Positions 1 through 7,271 of a DNA stretch of 13,185 nucleotides are shown in pieces; within the stretch, counting starts at the first letter, position 1; every line of letters begins with the position of its first letter. The notes below the pieces were generated by a model. That model was not told the origin of the DNA. It saw nothing but the letters and a program-made list of their open reading frames with translations, and did not search any database. The DNA is taken from NCBI GenBank assembly GCA_035264765.1, contig DATFPQ010000116.1, positions 1 through 13,185 on the forward strand, read 5' to 3'. A program made the translations under genes and the position numbers. The DNA is from DATFPQ01 sp035264765 (lineage in GTDB: Bacteria > Actinomycetota > Actinomycetes > Actinomycetales > Angustibacteraceae).

Positions 1-284
1 AGCACGTCCGCGCCGATGCCGCGCTCGAGCACGGGCCACCGCGACATCAGCATGAGCATCACGAGCACCCCGTAGCCGGCCAGCATCCCGGAGATGTGCG
101 CCACCGACGCGAGAGGGTCGGGCGCCACACCGTCCAGCACGACCGCGACCACAGGCCACAACCCAGTGAACGTGCCCAGCACCCCGACGATCACGAGCAC
201 CGCCCCGGCGATGTCGCGCTGTGGTGACACGGCAGCGACCGTGGACGCGGGAGTGGTCGGAGCGGAAGCCAGGTAGATGCTCAT
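1..284 (-). CDS. Ferric-reductase-like transmembrane protein (N-terminal part, runs off the window)
   Basis: Ninety-four codons are visible before the left edge, read leftward from ATG at 284. After a short Ala/Thr/Pro-rich cytoplasmic N-terminus (about residues 1-24), a hydrophobic span (about 25-52) is followed by a short loop and a second span (about 60-80) holding HISGMLAGYGVLVML, then SRWPVLERGIGAD. From memory this order resembles actinobacterial ferric-reductase-like / ferredoxin reductase-type membrane proteins, which carry haem in a transmembrane core and often end in an FAD/NAD-binding reductase half; that half would lie outside the window. The ATG overlaps the stop of the 50-aa gene upstream (ATGA), so translation is probably coupled and the gene is the third of an operon. 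A role in transmembrane electron transfer is inferred from the family. The visible part alone cannot distinguish a metal reductase from an oxidase. Confidence 0.7.
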   Translation of the reverse strand, partial: MSIYLASAPTTPASTVAAVSPQRDIAGAVLVIVGVLGTFTGLWPVVAVVLDGVAPDPLASVAHISGMLAGYGVLVMLMLMSRWPVLERGIGADV

Positions 285-433
285 CGCCCGAGGCCCCCGC
301 CACCTGGGCCAGCCGGCAGCGGTGCCTCGGTGAAGATCGGTGAGATGTCAGGACCGCTCAGGCCGAGCCACAAGCCCACCACAACTGCGGCGACGAGCAG
401 CACCACGCCGATCACGTCGAAGCGTCGGGTCAT
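281..433 (-). CDS. Small single-pass membrane peptide, 50 aa
   Basis: I do not recognise a named family. The 50-aa product starts MTRRFD, has one strong hydrophobic helix at about residues 7-25 (VIGVVLLVAAVVVGLWLGL), and ends in a Pro/Gly-rich tail (AGPGGGGLGR). The Arg pair before the helix predicts a cytoplasmic N-terminus and an outside C-terminus. Its ATG overlaps the TGA of the 157-aa gene upstream, and its own TGA overlaps the ATG of the ferric-reductase-like gene, so it is locked between two coupled genes. That context is stronger evidence for a real gene than its length. It may be a small subunit or assembly partner of the membrane redox protein; this is inference. Confidence 0.65.
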   Translation of the reverse strand: MTRRFDVIGVVLLVAAVVVGLWLGLSGPDISPIFTEAPLPAGPGGGGLGR

Positions 434-903
434 CGCAAGCCACCGCCCCGGCCACCGTCGCCGGTGAAGCCCCCGGCGCGGTCGGGACCGCCGTTCCCGC
501 CGGTGCGGTCGACCTGCACCAGGCCGTCACGACCGCCGGGGCCTCCGTCACCCAGGTCCGCTGCCACCGCAGCGCCACCTACCGCGCCAGTAAGGGTCAG
601 GCCTAGCACGCCCGCCAGAAGCACCCTGCGGTGAAGGCGCCGAGTCGCTCTCGGACGTTCCACGGGCGGCGGGACGGCGGCCGCCGTAGCCACGGCGGGC
701 TCGTCGTCGAAGCCGTAGTGCTCGGTGGCCCAGCGGTTGACGGGGTCCGGCACCTCACGGGGATGGTGAGCCTGGCCGCTCCCCGGGGTGGCGTGTGGAC
801 CGGCTTGCGCCACGGGCGGGGGCACTGCCGTGGGTTCGGGCGGTGCGCAGGCGGCTCCGGCGCTCGGCGCCCAGTCGATGGGCCTGCGTGGATCGGACGA
901 CAT
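430..903 (-). CDS. Single-pass membrane protein with Pro-rich cytoplasmic part and Gly-rich tail, 157 aa
   Basis: The frame is open from 1011, but ATG at 903 is preferred because GGAGG stands five bases before it. The product has a Pro/Ala-rich N-terminal half (about 1-52), a short more ordered stretch NRWATEHYGFDD (about 56-67), a basic patch RRLHRR, one membrane helix (about 94-115), and an acidic Gly-rich tail (DGGPGGRDG through GGRGGGLR). The basic patch before the helix predicts that the tail lies outside. I recognise no domain. It is the first gene of a minus-strand operon with the 50-aa peptide and the ferric-reductase-like protein, joined by an ATGA overlap. A redox-complex accessory role is a guess from context. 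Confidence 0.65.
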   Translation of the reverse strand: MSSDPRRPIDWAPSAGAACAPPEPTAVPPPVAQAGPHATPGSGQAHHPREVPDPVNRWATEHYGFDDEPAVATAAAVPPPVERPRATRRLHRRVLLAGVLGLTLTGAVGGAAVAADLGDGGPGGRDGLVQVDRTGGNGGPDRAGGFTGDGGRGGGLR

Positions 904-1011
904 GGGTGCCTCCGGGACACTGGAAGATCTGAACGAGGGTGTCCCAGGGTCGCGGTCACACTTCGGCCCTGACGAAGGGCACCCTGTGCCGGCCCTGTGC
1001 ATCGGGGCCAC

Positions 1012-1025
1012 GGCGCCGGGGCGCC
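1012..1025 (-). terminator. Candidate terminator hairpin after the P-type ATPase gene
   Basis: GGCGC and GCGCC form a perfect 5-bp stem around a CGGG loop, about 30 bases past the ATPase stop on its coding strand and before the next minus-strand gene. No U-tract follows, which is common in high-GC actinobacteria. Two further small hairpins (961-977, CTTCG/CGAAG; 978-990, GGCAC/GTGCC) lie in the same gap and may add to it. Each stem is short, so this is tentative. Confidence 0.35.
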
Positions 1026-1054
1026 TGGGCGCACCACTGCGGATCGCCGGGCGC

Positions 1055-3604
1055 TCAGTCGTGCAGGACGTCGTGGAGGCCGAGCACGCGGTCGAAGATG
1101 TGGAACCGGTAGGTGACCCAGAGCGCGAGGAACCAGAGCAGGAGCGCCGGGAGGACCGTCTCGTAGACGGGGGGAGCGGGCCCGGTGAGCCCGAAGTAGT
1201 CGGAGAGGGCCGGCGTCACCAACGCGCCCAGCAGCACGACCAGAAGCGCGATCACGAGGCCGGCCGGGCGCTTGTCGGGGCTCGGGCGGGTCCAGGCGGC
1301 GAACAGCCGGGTGGGTGGTTCAAGGAACAGGATGAGCAGAATGGAAGCCAGGGACACGAACGTCGACAGGCCGGTCTGGGCGCCCAGGGTGGCAGCTGCC
1401 TGCTCGAAGTTCGCATCGACGCCGTAGGTGAGGCCGGTGTACCGCTCGAACTCGGCGACCATCCTGTTCAGGATGGCGGGGTCGGTGAACCCGTGGGTGA
1501 TGCCGGTGTAGAGCAGGGTGTAGACGCCGACCCCGGCCCCGGCAGTGATCACGGCCGCGGGCAGGACGAACCGCGCGAGATTGATCAGCAGGTGCTGGTC
1601 GGGTGCGCCGGGCCTGGCCCAGGCCGTGAGGAAGATCGTGGGGACGCCGACGGTGAACAGGGTCAGCCCGGTCTGGGCCGGGGAGTACGGGAAGCCCAGC
1701 CCGAGCATGGTGATCGTGGCGATGACCAGCGCCTGGGTCGCGACCCGGGTCAGGAACACCTGGGTCGAGATGGCGATGCCGCTGATGATGCGCCGGCCGT
1801 GCCGACGGGTCGGCAGGAGCGCGCCCAGGGAGTCGTCGACCAGGACGATGTCCGCGACGTCGCGGGTGACGGCACTGCCGCTGCGCATGGCCACCCCGAC
1901 CTGCGCGGCCTTGAGGGCACGGGCGTCGTTGACGCCGTCGCCAACCATGGCCACGTAGCGACCCTGCCGGCGTAGGGAGGCGACGATGCGCTCCTTCTGC
2001 TCCGGAGCGACCCTTCCGAAGACGGCACCCCTGGCGACGACGGCGTCCAGCTCGGCGTCGTCCAGGAGCGCGAGGTGGCCGGCGTGCACGGGCTCGGTGT
2101 CACGCAGGCCCGCACGGGCGGCGAGCGCGGCGACGGTGTCGGGGTCGTCGCCGGAAAGCACCTTCAATGCGATGCCCTCCTCGCTGAACCGGGCCAGGGT
2201 GTCGGGCACGTCCGGACGCAGCTCGTCGGCCAGGGCGAGGATCGCGAGGGGCTCCAAGGCTGTCAGGGCCGGTCTGCCGTCGGAGCCGCGCAGGGCAGCG
2301 GCTGGCTCGGTGGTGCGCGCGAAGACCAGCACCCGCAGACCCTGCGCCGTGCGGGCGCGGACCTCCGCGGTGACGTCGCTCCCGCGCAGCGCCGATGCCA
2401 GGGTCTCTGGTGCACCGAGGACCCACGTCGTGTCGGCAGTGCGCACCGCGCTCCAGCGCAGCGAGGAGCTGAAGGGCACCTCCTCCAGCACCGGCACCGG
2501 TTCCCCCGGCAGGTGGGCGGCCAGGGCCGTGGTGGTCAGGTTCGCCGCGGCCGTGCTGCGCGCCATCGACCCCAAGGCGGCCGTGACCGCCCCCGGATCG
2601 TGCCCGCCGAGGGGGACCACCTCGGCCACGGCGAGGCGGCCCGTGGTCAGCGTGCCGGTCTTGTCGGTGCACACCACGTCGACGTTGCTGACGGACTCCA
2701 CGGCGTTGACCCGCTGCACCAGGGCGCCCTGCCGCGAGCAGGCGACCGCCCCGACGGTGTAAGCCACCACGATGAGGAAGAACAGCCCGTAGGGAACGAG
2801 CCCCGACAGCACCGCCGTGGTCTGCACGACGCGCAGGACGGACAGGCCCTCCAGAGCCGCCTGCAGCAGGATCGCCCCGCTCATCAGGACGACCAGGACC
2901 ATGACCAGGCGGACGCAGAAGGCGATCTGCCGCTGCAGCGGCGTCGTATCGGTCGAGGCGCGCCGCGCCTGAGCGGTCAACCGGCTGGCGTAGCTGGCCG
3001 CACCGACGTCCCGGGCCAGCTGCAGCCCGCCACCGCCGACGCAGTGGCTGCCGGACAACAGGTCCTCGCCCGCGGAGCGCAGCTGCGCCTCCGACTCGCC
3101 GGTCAGGAGCGACTCGTCCACCTCGACCGCACCCTGCAGCACGGGGCCGTCCACGACGAGCTGCTCGCCGGGACCAACCCGGATGACGTCACCGCGCACC
3201 ACGGCCTCGGGCAAGACCTCGGTGTCCTGGCCGTCACGGACGACGACCACCGGCGTCCGCGCCAGCAGCTGCAACCGGTCCAGCTGCCGCTTGGCCCGGA
3301 CCTCCTGCACGGCGCTGATCACGGCGTTGAGCAGGCCGATCGAGACGCTGATCAGCGCGTCGCTGTAGCGGCCCAACGCCAGCAGCGTGGCGCCGATCGC
3401 GAACAGGATGGTGTTGTAGCCGTTGAGGACGTTCGTCCGCACGATCCGCGCGTAGCTCCGCGAGGAGGCGCTGACCGCATCGTTGCCCTCGCACCGCCGT
3501 CGGCGGGCCTCCGCCTCCCCGCTGGACAGTCCGTCGAGGTCGGTCGCCGCCGTGGCAAGGTCAGCGCTGGCACCGGGCGGGGCACTGGGCACGAAGGCCA
3601 TCAT
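1055..3604 (-). CDS. P-type cation-transporting ATPase, CtpE-like, 849 aa
   Basis: A full-length P-type ATPase. In order: a short N-terminal region; TM1-2 (about 62-98); actuator domain with TGES at 168-171; TM3-4 (about 229-290); phosphorylation motif CTDKTGT with phosphorylated Asp at 314; a compact nucleotide-binding domain; SGDDP (484-488); hinge motif GDGVND (555-560); then about six C-terminal TM helices (about 625-833), making ten. The layout and ESVSNVDVVCTDKTGT resemble mycobacterial CtpE, a calcium-linked pump, more than heavy-metal P1B pumps: no N-terminal CXXC domain and no CPC in TM4. The oddity is TM4: 270-274 reads VPYGL where CtpE-type pumps have VPEGL, so the usual ion-binding Glu is Tyr, and the ion cannot be assigned. 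Start: two adjacent ATGs (3604, 3601) without a close Shine-Dalgarno; GGAGGG lies about 22 bases upstream. No in-frame start exists nearer it. Confidence 0.9.
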   Translation of the reverse strand: MMAFVPSAPPGASADLATAATDLDGLSSGEAEARRRRCEGNDAVSASSRSYARIVRTNVLNGYNTILFAIGATLLALGRYSDALISVSIGLLNAVISAVQEVRAKRQLDRLQLLARTPVVVVRDGQDTEVLPEAVVRGDVIRVGPGEQLVVDGPVLQGAVEVDESLLTGESEAQLRSAGEDLLSGSHCVGGGGLQLARDVGAASYASRLTAQARRASTDTTPLQRQIAFCVRLVMVLVVLMSGAILLQAALEGLSVLRVVQTTAVLSGLVPYGLFFLIVVAYTVGAVACSRQGALVQRVNAVESVSNVDVVCTDKTGTLTTGRLAVAEVVPLGGHDPGAVTAALGSMARSTAAANLTTTALAAHLPGEPVPVLEEVPFSSSLRWSAVRTADTTWVLGAPETLASALRGSDVTAEVRARTAQGLRVLVFARTTEPAAALRGSDGRPALTALEPLAILALADELRPDVPDTLARFSEEGIALKVLSGDDPDTVAALAARAGLRDTEPVHAGHLALLDDAELDAVVARGAVFGRVAPEQKERIVASLRRQGRYVAMVGDGVNDARALKAAQVGVAMRSGSAVTRDVADIVLVDDSLGALLPTRRHGRRIISGIAISTQVFLTRVATQALVIATITMLGLGFPYSPAQTGLTLFTVGVPTIFLTAWARPGAPDQHLLINLARFVLPAAVITAGAGVGVYTLLYTGITHGFTDPAILNRMVAEFERYTGLTYGVDANFEQAAATLGAQTGLSTFVSLASILLILFLEPPTRLFAAWTRPSPDKRPAGLVIALLVVLLGALVTPALSDYFGLTGPAPPVYETVLPALLLWFLALWVTYRFHIFDRVLGLHDVLHD

Positions 3605-3691
3605 GGGGCAGTCGACGTGGGCGCGCCCTCCGGTGATTGAGATCGAAACGTGCAGAAGGTGCTCGAGGCCACCAGCGAGGGCAGGTCACGT

Positions 3692-3714
3692 CATGACGCC
3701 GCCTCTGCGTCATG
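3692..3714. promoter_or_regulatory. Inverted repeat upstream of the P-type ATPase, possible operator
   Basis: CATGACGC, seven bases, then GCGTCATG: perfect 8-bp arms. The left arm overlaps an 8-bp palindrome GTCATGAC at 3690-3697, so the GTCATG/CATGAC core recurs in a short stretch. It lies about 88 bp upstream of the ATPase start, in the only real gap between that gene and the plus-strand genes. Size and placement suit a dimeric repressor or activator site. Which regulator binds is unknown, and none is encoded next to it. The rest of 3605-3830 shows no gene. Confidence 0.4.
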
Positions 3715-3830
3715 GGCCGACCTGACTCGGTGCCGCCGACCCGAGGGCAGTCACTCCAGCACGGGGTGAGAACTGCGCGGACAAGAACCGCACAGGAGGC
3801 GCACAGGGCCGGCCGCTTAGCGTCGTCGCC

Positions 3831-4608
3831 ATGAGTGCACTTGCCGTAACGGCCCCACGAGCTGCGGGGGTCGCCAGCCGCGGCCCCCCGGATCGTCGTC
3901 GAGCGGCTGACCAAGCGGTACGGCGGCCTGCGGGCGGTGGACGACCTGTCCTTCTCCGTCGAGGGAGGTCGCGTCACCGGGTTCCTCGGACCGAACGGCG
4001 CCGGCAAGACGACGACCCTTCGGATGCTGCTGAACCTTGTGTTCCCGACCTCGGGCACAGCGCTCATCGGCGGCCGTCGCTACGTCGACCTCGAGGAGCC
4101 CACCCGGTGGTCGGCGCCGTCCTCGAGGCGTCGTCGGCCACCGAGGCCGCACCGGCCGGAACCACCTGCGCGCCGCGTGCATCGCCGCCGGTCTACCCCT
4201 GACCCGCGCGGACGAGGTCCTGGACATGGTCGGTCTCACCCCGGCCGCGGACCGCACTTCCGCCGGGTACTCCCTGGGCATGCGTCGGCGGCTCGGCATC
4301 GCCACCGCGATGATCGGTGACCCCGGTGTGCTGATCTCGACGAGCCGGCCAACGGGCTCGACCCCGAGGGCATCCGGTGGATGCGCGAGTTCCTGCGGGG
4401 CCTGGCCCACGAAGGACGGACGGTGCTCGTGTCCAGCCACCTGCTCAGCGAGATGCAGGCCCTGGCCGACGACGTGGTACCGCTCGGACGGGCCGCGGTG
4501 CGGCCGGGGCAGTGCGCCACACTCAGCGCCTGGCGTAGGGAGTCAAGCCGTGCAACACGGCTGCTCGCAGCGTGGTCGGTCGTCGACGACCGCGGCGTTG
4601 CCCCTTGA
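3831..4608 (+). pseudogene. ABC transporter ATP-binding protein, frameshifted pseudogene
   Basis: The pieces, read across all three frames, add up to a drug-export-type (CcmA/DrrA-like) ABC ATPase. Frame one from ATG 3831 gives only a short N-terminus. After a frameshift in the C-run at about 3884-3889 comes ERLTKRYGG and Walker A GPNGAGKTTT. A second shift (about 4105-4110) leads to VVGAVLEASSA. A third (about 4138-4141) leads to GRTGRNHLRAACIAAGLP and the signature region YSLGMRRRLGIA. A fourth (about 4336) splits Walker B, with LDEPANGLDPEG continuing in a new frame, then the H-loop SSHLLSEM. After DDVV the similarity fades and the frame stops at 4608. Four shifts mean no full protein is made. 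No permease gene follows. The remnant resembles known families strongly enough that recent loss is likely. Confidence 0.85.
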
Positions 4609-4728
4609 GCCGCTCAGGTCGGCCTTGCAGGGTGCCCGACCCCACCAGGGCGCGTAGGCTCGGCAGCGAGGCGCGGATCCGTTTGAGACACAGCGGAGGT
4701 CGCGCGCGAGCGCGGGGAAGTTGGCGCG

Positions 4729-5469
4729 ATGAGTGAGCAGATGGCGGACCGCGGCCCGGACGACCGGGAGCGCGCCATGGCCGAGCTGGCGCGGATCCGG
4801 TTGGACGACCGGCCGCTGACCAAGGTGCTCGAACGGGTGGCTCAGCTCGCCAAGGAGGTGCTCCCGGATGCTCGGGACGTCTCGGTGACGCTCCTGGACG
4901 ACGCGCGGGCTGCGTCCTCCGGGCCCGCACGAGCCAAGACCGTCGCCTTCACCGGGGACCTCGCGGTGGACCTGGACGAACGCCAGTACCGGTCGGGCTT
5001 CGGTCCCTGCCTGGACGTCGCGGTGAGCGGTGAGACGATCCTGGTCGACACCAGCGACGACAGCCGCTACCCGGACTTCAGCGCCGCCGCGCGCCGGCGG
5101 GGAGTGACGCACTCGCTGTCCGTCGGTCTGCCGATCCCGCAGCGCACCATCGGTGCGCTGAACATCTACGGCTCCGCGGGGCCGTTCACCGACCGCGAGG
5201 TCGAGTCGGCGCACGCCTTCGCCGGGCACGCCGCGGTGGCCGTGGCCAACGCCGCGCTGTTCGCCGGCACCGCGGACCTCGCCCGGAACCTTCAGATCGC
5301 GATGGCCTCCCGGGCGGTCATCGAGCAGGCCAAGGGCATCGTGATGGCCCAGCGCCGATGCAGCGCCGATGAGGCGTTCGAGCTGCTGCGCGCCGCCTCG
5401 CAGCGGCAGAACGTCAAGCTGCGCGTGCTGTGCCAGTCCATCGTCGACTCCGCCACCTCGCGTAACTGA
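4729..5469 (+). CDS. GAF and ANTAR domain protein, putative RNA-binding antitermination regulator, 246 aa
   Basis: The GAF sensor domain occupies about residues 29-178 (ending in the pattern PIPQRTIGALNIYG, then FTDREVESAHAFAGHAAVAVANA). A C-terminal ANTAR domain follows at about 187-241, with the hallmark SRAVIEQAKGIVMAQ and SADEAFELLRAAS. ANTAR domains bind paired RNA hairpins and let transcription pass terminators; GAF domains sense small ligands or redox state. The input here is unknown. ATG at 4729 follows a purine-rich GGGGAAG about eight bases upstream; a second ATG four codons later (4741) is possible. A second GAF-ANTAR gene starts 34 bp after the stop, so the two are probably co-transcribed. 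Base composition and frame are clean, in contrast to the pseudogenes on both sides. Confidence 0.9.
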   Translation: MSEQMADRGPDDRERAMAELARIRLDDRPLTKVLERVAQLAKEVLPDARDVSVTLLDDARAASSGPARAKTVAFTGDLAVDLDERQYRSGFGPCLDVAVSGETILVDTSDDSRYPDFSAAARRRGVTHSLSVGLPIPQRTIGALNIYGSAGPFTDREVESAHAFAGHAAVAVANAALFAGTADLARNLQIAMASRAVIEQAKGIVMAQRRCSADEAFELLRAASQRQNVKLRVLCQSIVDSATSRN

Positions 5470-5503
5470 CCCGCGGCCCCCGACGTCGAACCCAGATCTG
5501 ATC

Positions 5504-6214
5504 ATGGAACCGATCCCCGAGTCCGCGGCCGTGCTTGCGGCCCTGGAGGCCGCAGGCGGGCAGGAGCTGAGCGACCATGTGCGCGAGGTCGCGGGGCTGG
5601 TCCGGACCGTGGTGCCGCAGTGCACCGGGATGAGCCTGAGCCTGCTGGCAGACCGGCTCACGCTCACCCTCGTAGCGACCGACGCCCAGGTCGCCGCGCT
5701 GGACGCCGTGCAGTATCTAGAGGGCGGCCCGTGCGTTCACGCCCTCGACCGGGACGGCCCGTTGCGCACCGACGACCTGAGCGGGCGGCTGGACGAAGAG
5801 GCGTGGCGGGTGTTCGCCACGGCGGGGGCCGCCACCGGGGTGCTGAGCACCTTGTCCTTCCCGATTCGGGACGACAAGGGCCGCGTGCTCGGTGGCGTGA
5901 ACCTCTACGCCTCCGCCGCGCACGCGTTCACTGGGCACGAGTCCACGCTGGCCCAGATGCTCGGCGGCTGGGCTGGCGACACCATGGCCAACGCGGACCT
6001 GACCTTCGCCACCCGGGCCGCCGCCGAGCAGGCACCCGAGGAGCTGGCCGACAGGGACGTCGTCGCCCAGGCGGTTGGGATGCTGACCGTGCTGGACGAC
6101 GTTTCCGCCGACGAGGCGCGAAAGCGGCTGGCGGCCGCCGCGGCCCAGGCCGGCGTCCGGGTGCAGGACCTCGCACGGACCATCATCGCCGGGCCAGGAC
6201 GGGGCGATACCTAG
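5504..6214 (+). CDS. Second GAF and ANTAR domain protein, divergent ANTAR, 236 aa
   Basis: The frame is open from inside the previous gene, but MEPIPESAAV at 5504 is the first Met after that gene's stop and leaves a full GAF domain (about residues 22-165, with FPIRDDKGRVLGGVNLYAS). The C-terminus (about 180-229) reads DRDVVAQAVGMLTVLDDVSADEARKRL, aligning with the ANTAR pattern xRxVIxQAKGxLM...SxxEAxxxLR. The usual Lys of QAKG is Val here, and the helices are Ala-rich, so RNA binding may be weak or altered. Only a weak ribosome site precedes it; coupling with the upstream gene is plausible. Overall similarity in layout to the first GAF-ANTAR protein suggests an old tandem duplication. A strong hairpin follows 32 bp after the stop. 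Confidence 0.85.
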   Translation: MEPIPESAAVLAALEAAGGQELSDHVREVAGLVRTVVPQCTGMSLSLLADRLTLTLVATDAQVAALDAVQYLEGGPCVHALDRDGPLRTDDLSGRLDEEAWRVFATAGAATGVLSTLSFPIRDDKGRVLGGVNLYASAAHAFTGHESTLAQMLGGWAGDTMANADLTFATRAAAEQAPEELADRDVVAQAVGMLTVLDDVSADEARKRLAAAAAQAGVRVQDLARTIIAGPGRGDT

Positions 6215-6246
6215 CCGGGCAACTGTGACGGGAGTCAGCGGCGACC

Positions 6247-6265
6247 GCGGGTCCGCAGGACCCGC
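6247..6265 (+). terminator. Hairpin terminator after the GAF-ANTAR pair
   Basis: GCGGGTCC, loop GCA, GGACCCGC: a perfect 8-bp, almost all-GC stem placed 32 bases after the stop of the second GAF-ANTAR gene. No U-run follows, so it is a terminator of the U-less type seen in actinobacteria, or, given ANTAR proteins act on such structures, a possible site of regulation. Confidence 0.55.
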
Positions 6266-6327
6266 CAGCAGCCCGACACGAGAGCTGCGTGCATCTTCAG
6301 GACCGCGGACCACGGACTGCATCATGA

Positions 6328-6722
6328 TGGTTTGGAACGGGTGCTTGGGCGGGCGCAGCCCTCAACGCCGGGCGCCTACCGCCGCTGGTCCGCCGCCACG
6401 ACGGGACCGTCTCGCGGATGGACCGGGGGGCGTCCCCGCTGATCGGTGCCCTGGCCCCGGGCATGGGGCGCCGCGGCGAGGCCGCCGAGGCCCTTGCCCC
6501 CGGCTCGCTGCTGCTGCTGTACACCGACGGCCTCGTCGAGACCCGCGACCACGACATCGACCAGGGCATCGACCGGCTCTGCGCGCGCTGGGCGCGCTGG
6601 ACCCCAGCGCCGGGCCCGAGCAGGTCTGCGACGCCCTGACCGACGAGCTGGTCGGACCCGACCAGGACGACGACGTCGCCCTGCTCGCCGTCCACATCGA
6701 CCGCGCAGCCGACAGGCAGTGA
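6328..6722 (+). pseudogene. SpoIIE/PP2C-type phosphatase, C-terminal remnant
   Basis: The first frame after a stop at 6325-6327 gives LNAGRLPPLVRRHDGTVSRM (from 6361), then LAPGSLLLLYTDGLVETRD, the pattern of PP2C-type SpoIIE phosphatases that act on anti-anti-sigma factors. Near 6600 the frame slips by one base, and the tail continues in another frame as LDPSAGPEQVCDALTDEL and DDDVALLAVHI, the usual last strand, ending at TGA 6720-6722. The sensor domains and N-terminal catalytic Asp residues are absent, so the gene is truncated as well as frameshifted. Such phosphatases often sit beside GAF-ANTAR genes in actinobacteria, so this was probably part of the same stress-signalling cluster. The next 208 bp (6723-6930) show no gene. 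Confidence 0.75.
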
Positions 6723-6930
6723 CCCTGATCCGACGTCTCTTTTCGGCAGTCGCATGCCGCCTACGACGTCCTCAATTCGGCACGACCGCCCGCATCCGGC
6801 CGACGGCATGGTCCGCGGTCGCGCGGCCGGCTTGCCGTACGTGGGCAGTCCAACCTCATGATCCGCTCGACCGAGCTTCCACGGTCGCGCGCGCCGCCGA
6901 CGGTGGCGCCTGACTGCTACCGCCCTGGCC

Positions 6931-7136
6931 TCAGAAGCCGCCGCCTCCTGACGCACCTCCCCAGCCCCGCGACACTGCCGCACCGCCGCCGCCGTTGAGG
7001 AACCCCGACCCACCGCCGGGACCCGTCCTCTTCCCGCATCGCCGGCAGAGCCTCCGGACGTCATGTGGCTGTGCTCCTTCGAGTGCGCCGCAATCCACGC
7101 GTGGCGTCCCAGGCAGCACCGCAAGTTTCTGGCCAT
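6931..7136 (-). pseudogene. Small zinc-ribbon-like protein, frameshifted remnant
   Basis: Reading left from ATG 7136 gives MARNLRCCLGRHAWIAAHS; after a one-base slip near 7060-7075 another frame gives LCRRCGKRTGPGGG and a Gly-rich tail ending GGASGGGGF at stop 6931. Together this resembles a common small actinobacterial protein type: LGxHxW, then a CxxCGK knuckle, then a Gly-rich end. Function of that type is unknown to me. The 206-base span is one base short of a whole number of codons, which supports a single-base deletion in a gene of about 68 codons. Confidence 0.5.
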
Positions 7137-7271
7137 ACGGATGAGTCCGTTCGGACGAAGGTCGGGTGTCTTGATGTTGCACCAGGCGATTGCCAAACCA
7201 CCGGGCGGTGACGCTCCGGCATGATTTCCACTCCCTCGTCGGCGTGACCGCGCAGGGCCGCGCCGCGGTGG

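Noticed and set aside
955..990. Possible DosR-type hypoxia box near the ferric-reductase operon
   Set aside because: The sequence ACTTCGGCCCTGACGAAG forms a small hairpin but does not fit the symmetric GGGAC...GTCCC core.
788..1975. Plus-strand frame (395 aa) spanning the ATPase C-terminus
   Set aside because: Composition is dominated by Gly, Glu, Asp and Gln in a pattern typical of an antisense shadow, and it crosses the gap and the first gene of another operon.
2075..3640. Long plus-strand frame (521 aa) opposite the P-type ATPase
   Set aside because: It is Gln/Arg/Gly-rich with no recognisable motif, and the opposite strand carries a complete ATPase with all motifs; a GC-rich shadow.
4681..4728. 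GTTTGAG as a stress-sigma (SigB/SigF-like) -35 before the first GAF-ANTAR gene
   Set aside because: No GGGTA-type -10 at the proper 14-17 base distance; the match is too short.
4543..5667. Minus-strand frame (374 aa) across the GAF-ANTAR genes
   Set aside because: No domain; it is the antisense shadow of two well-supported genes.
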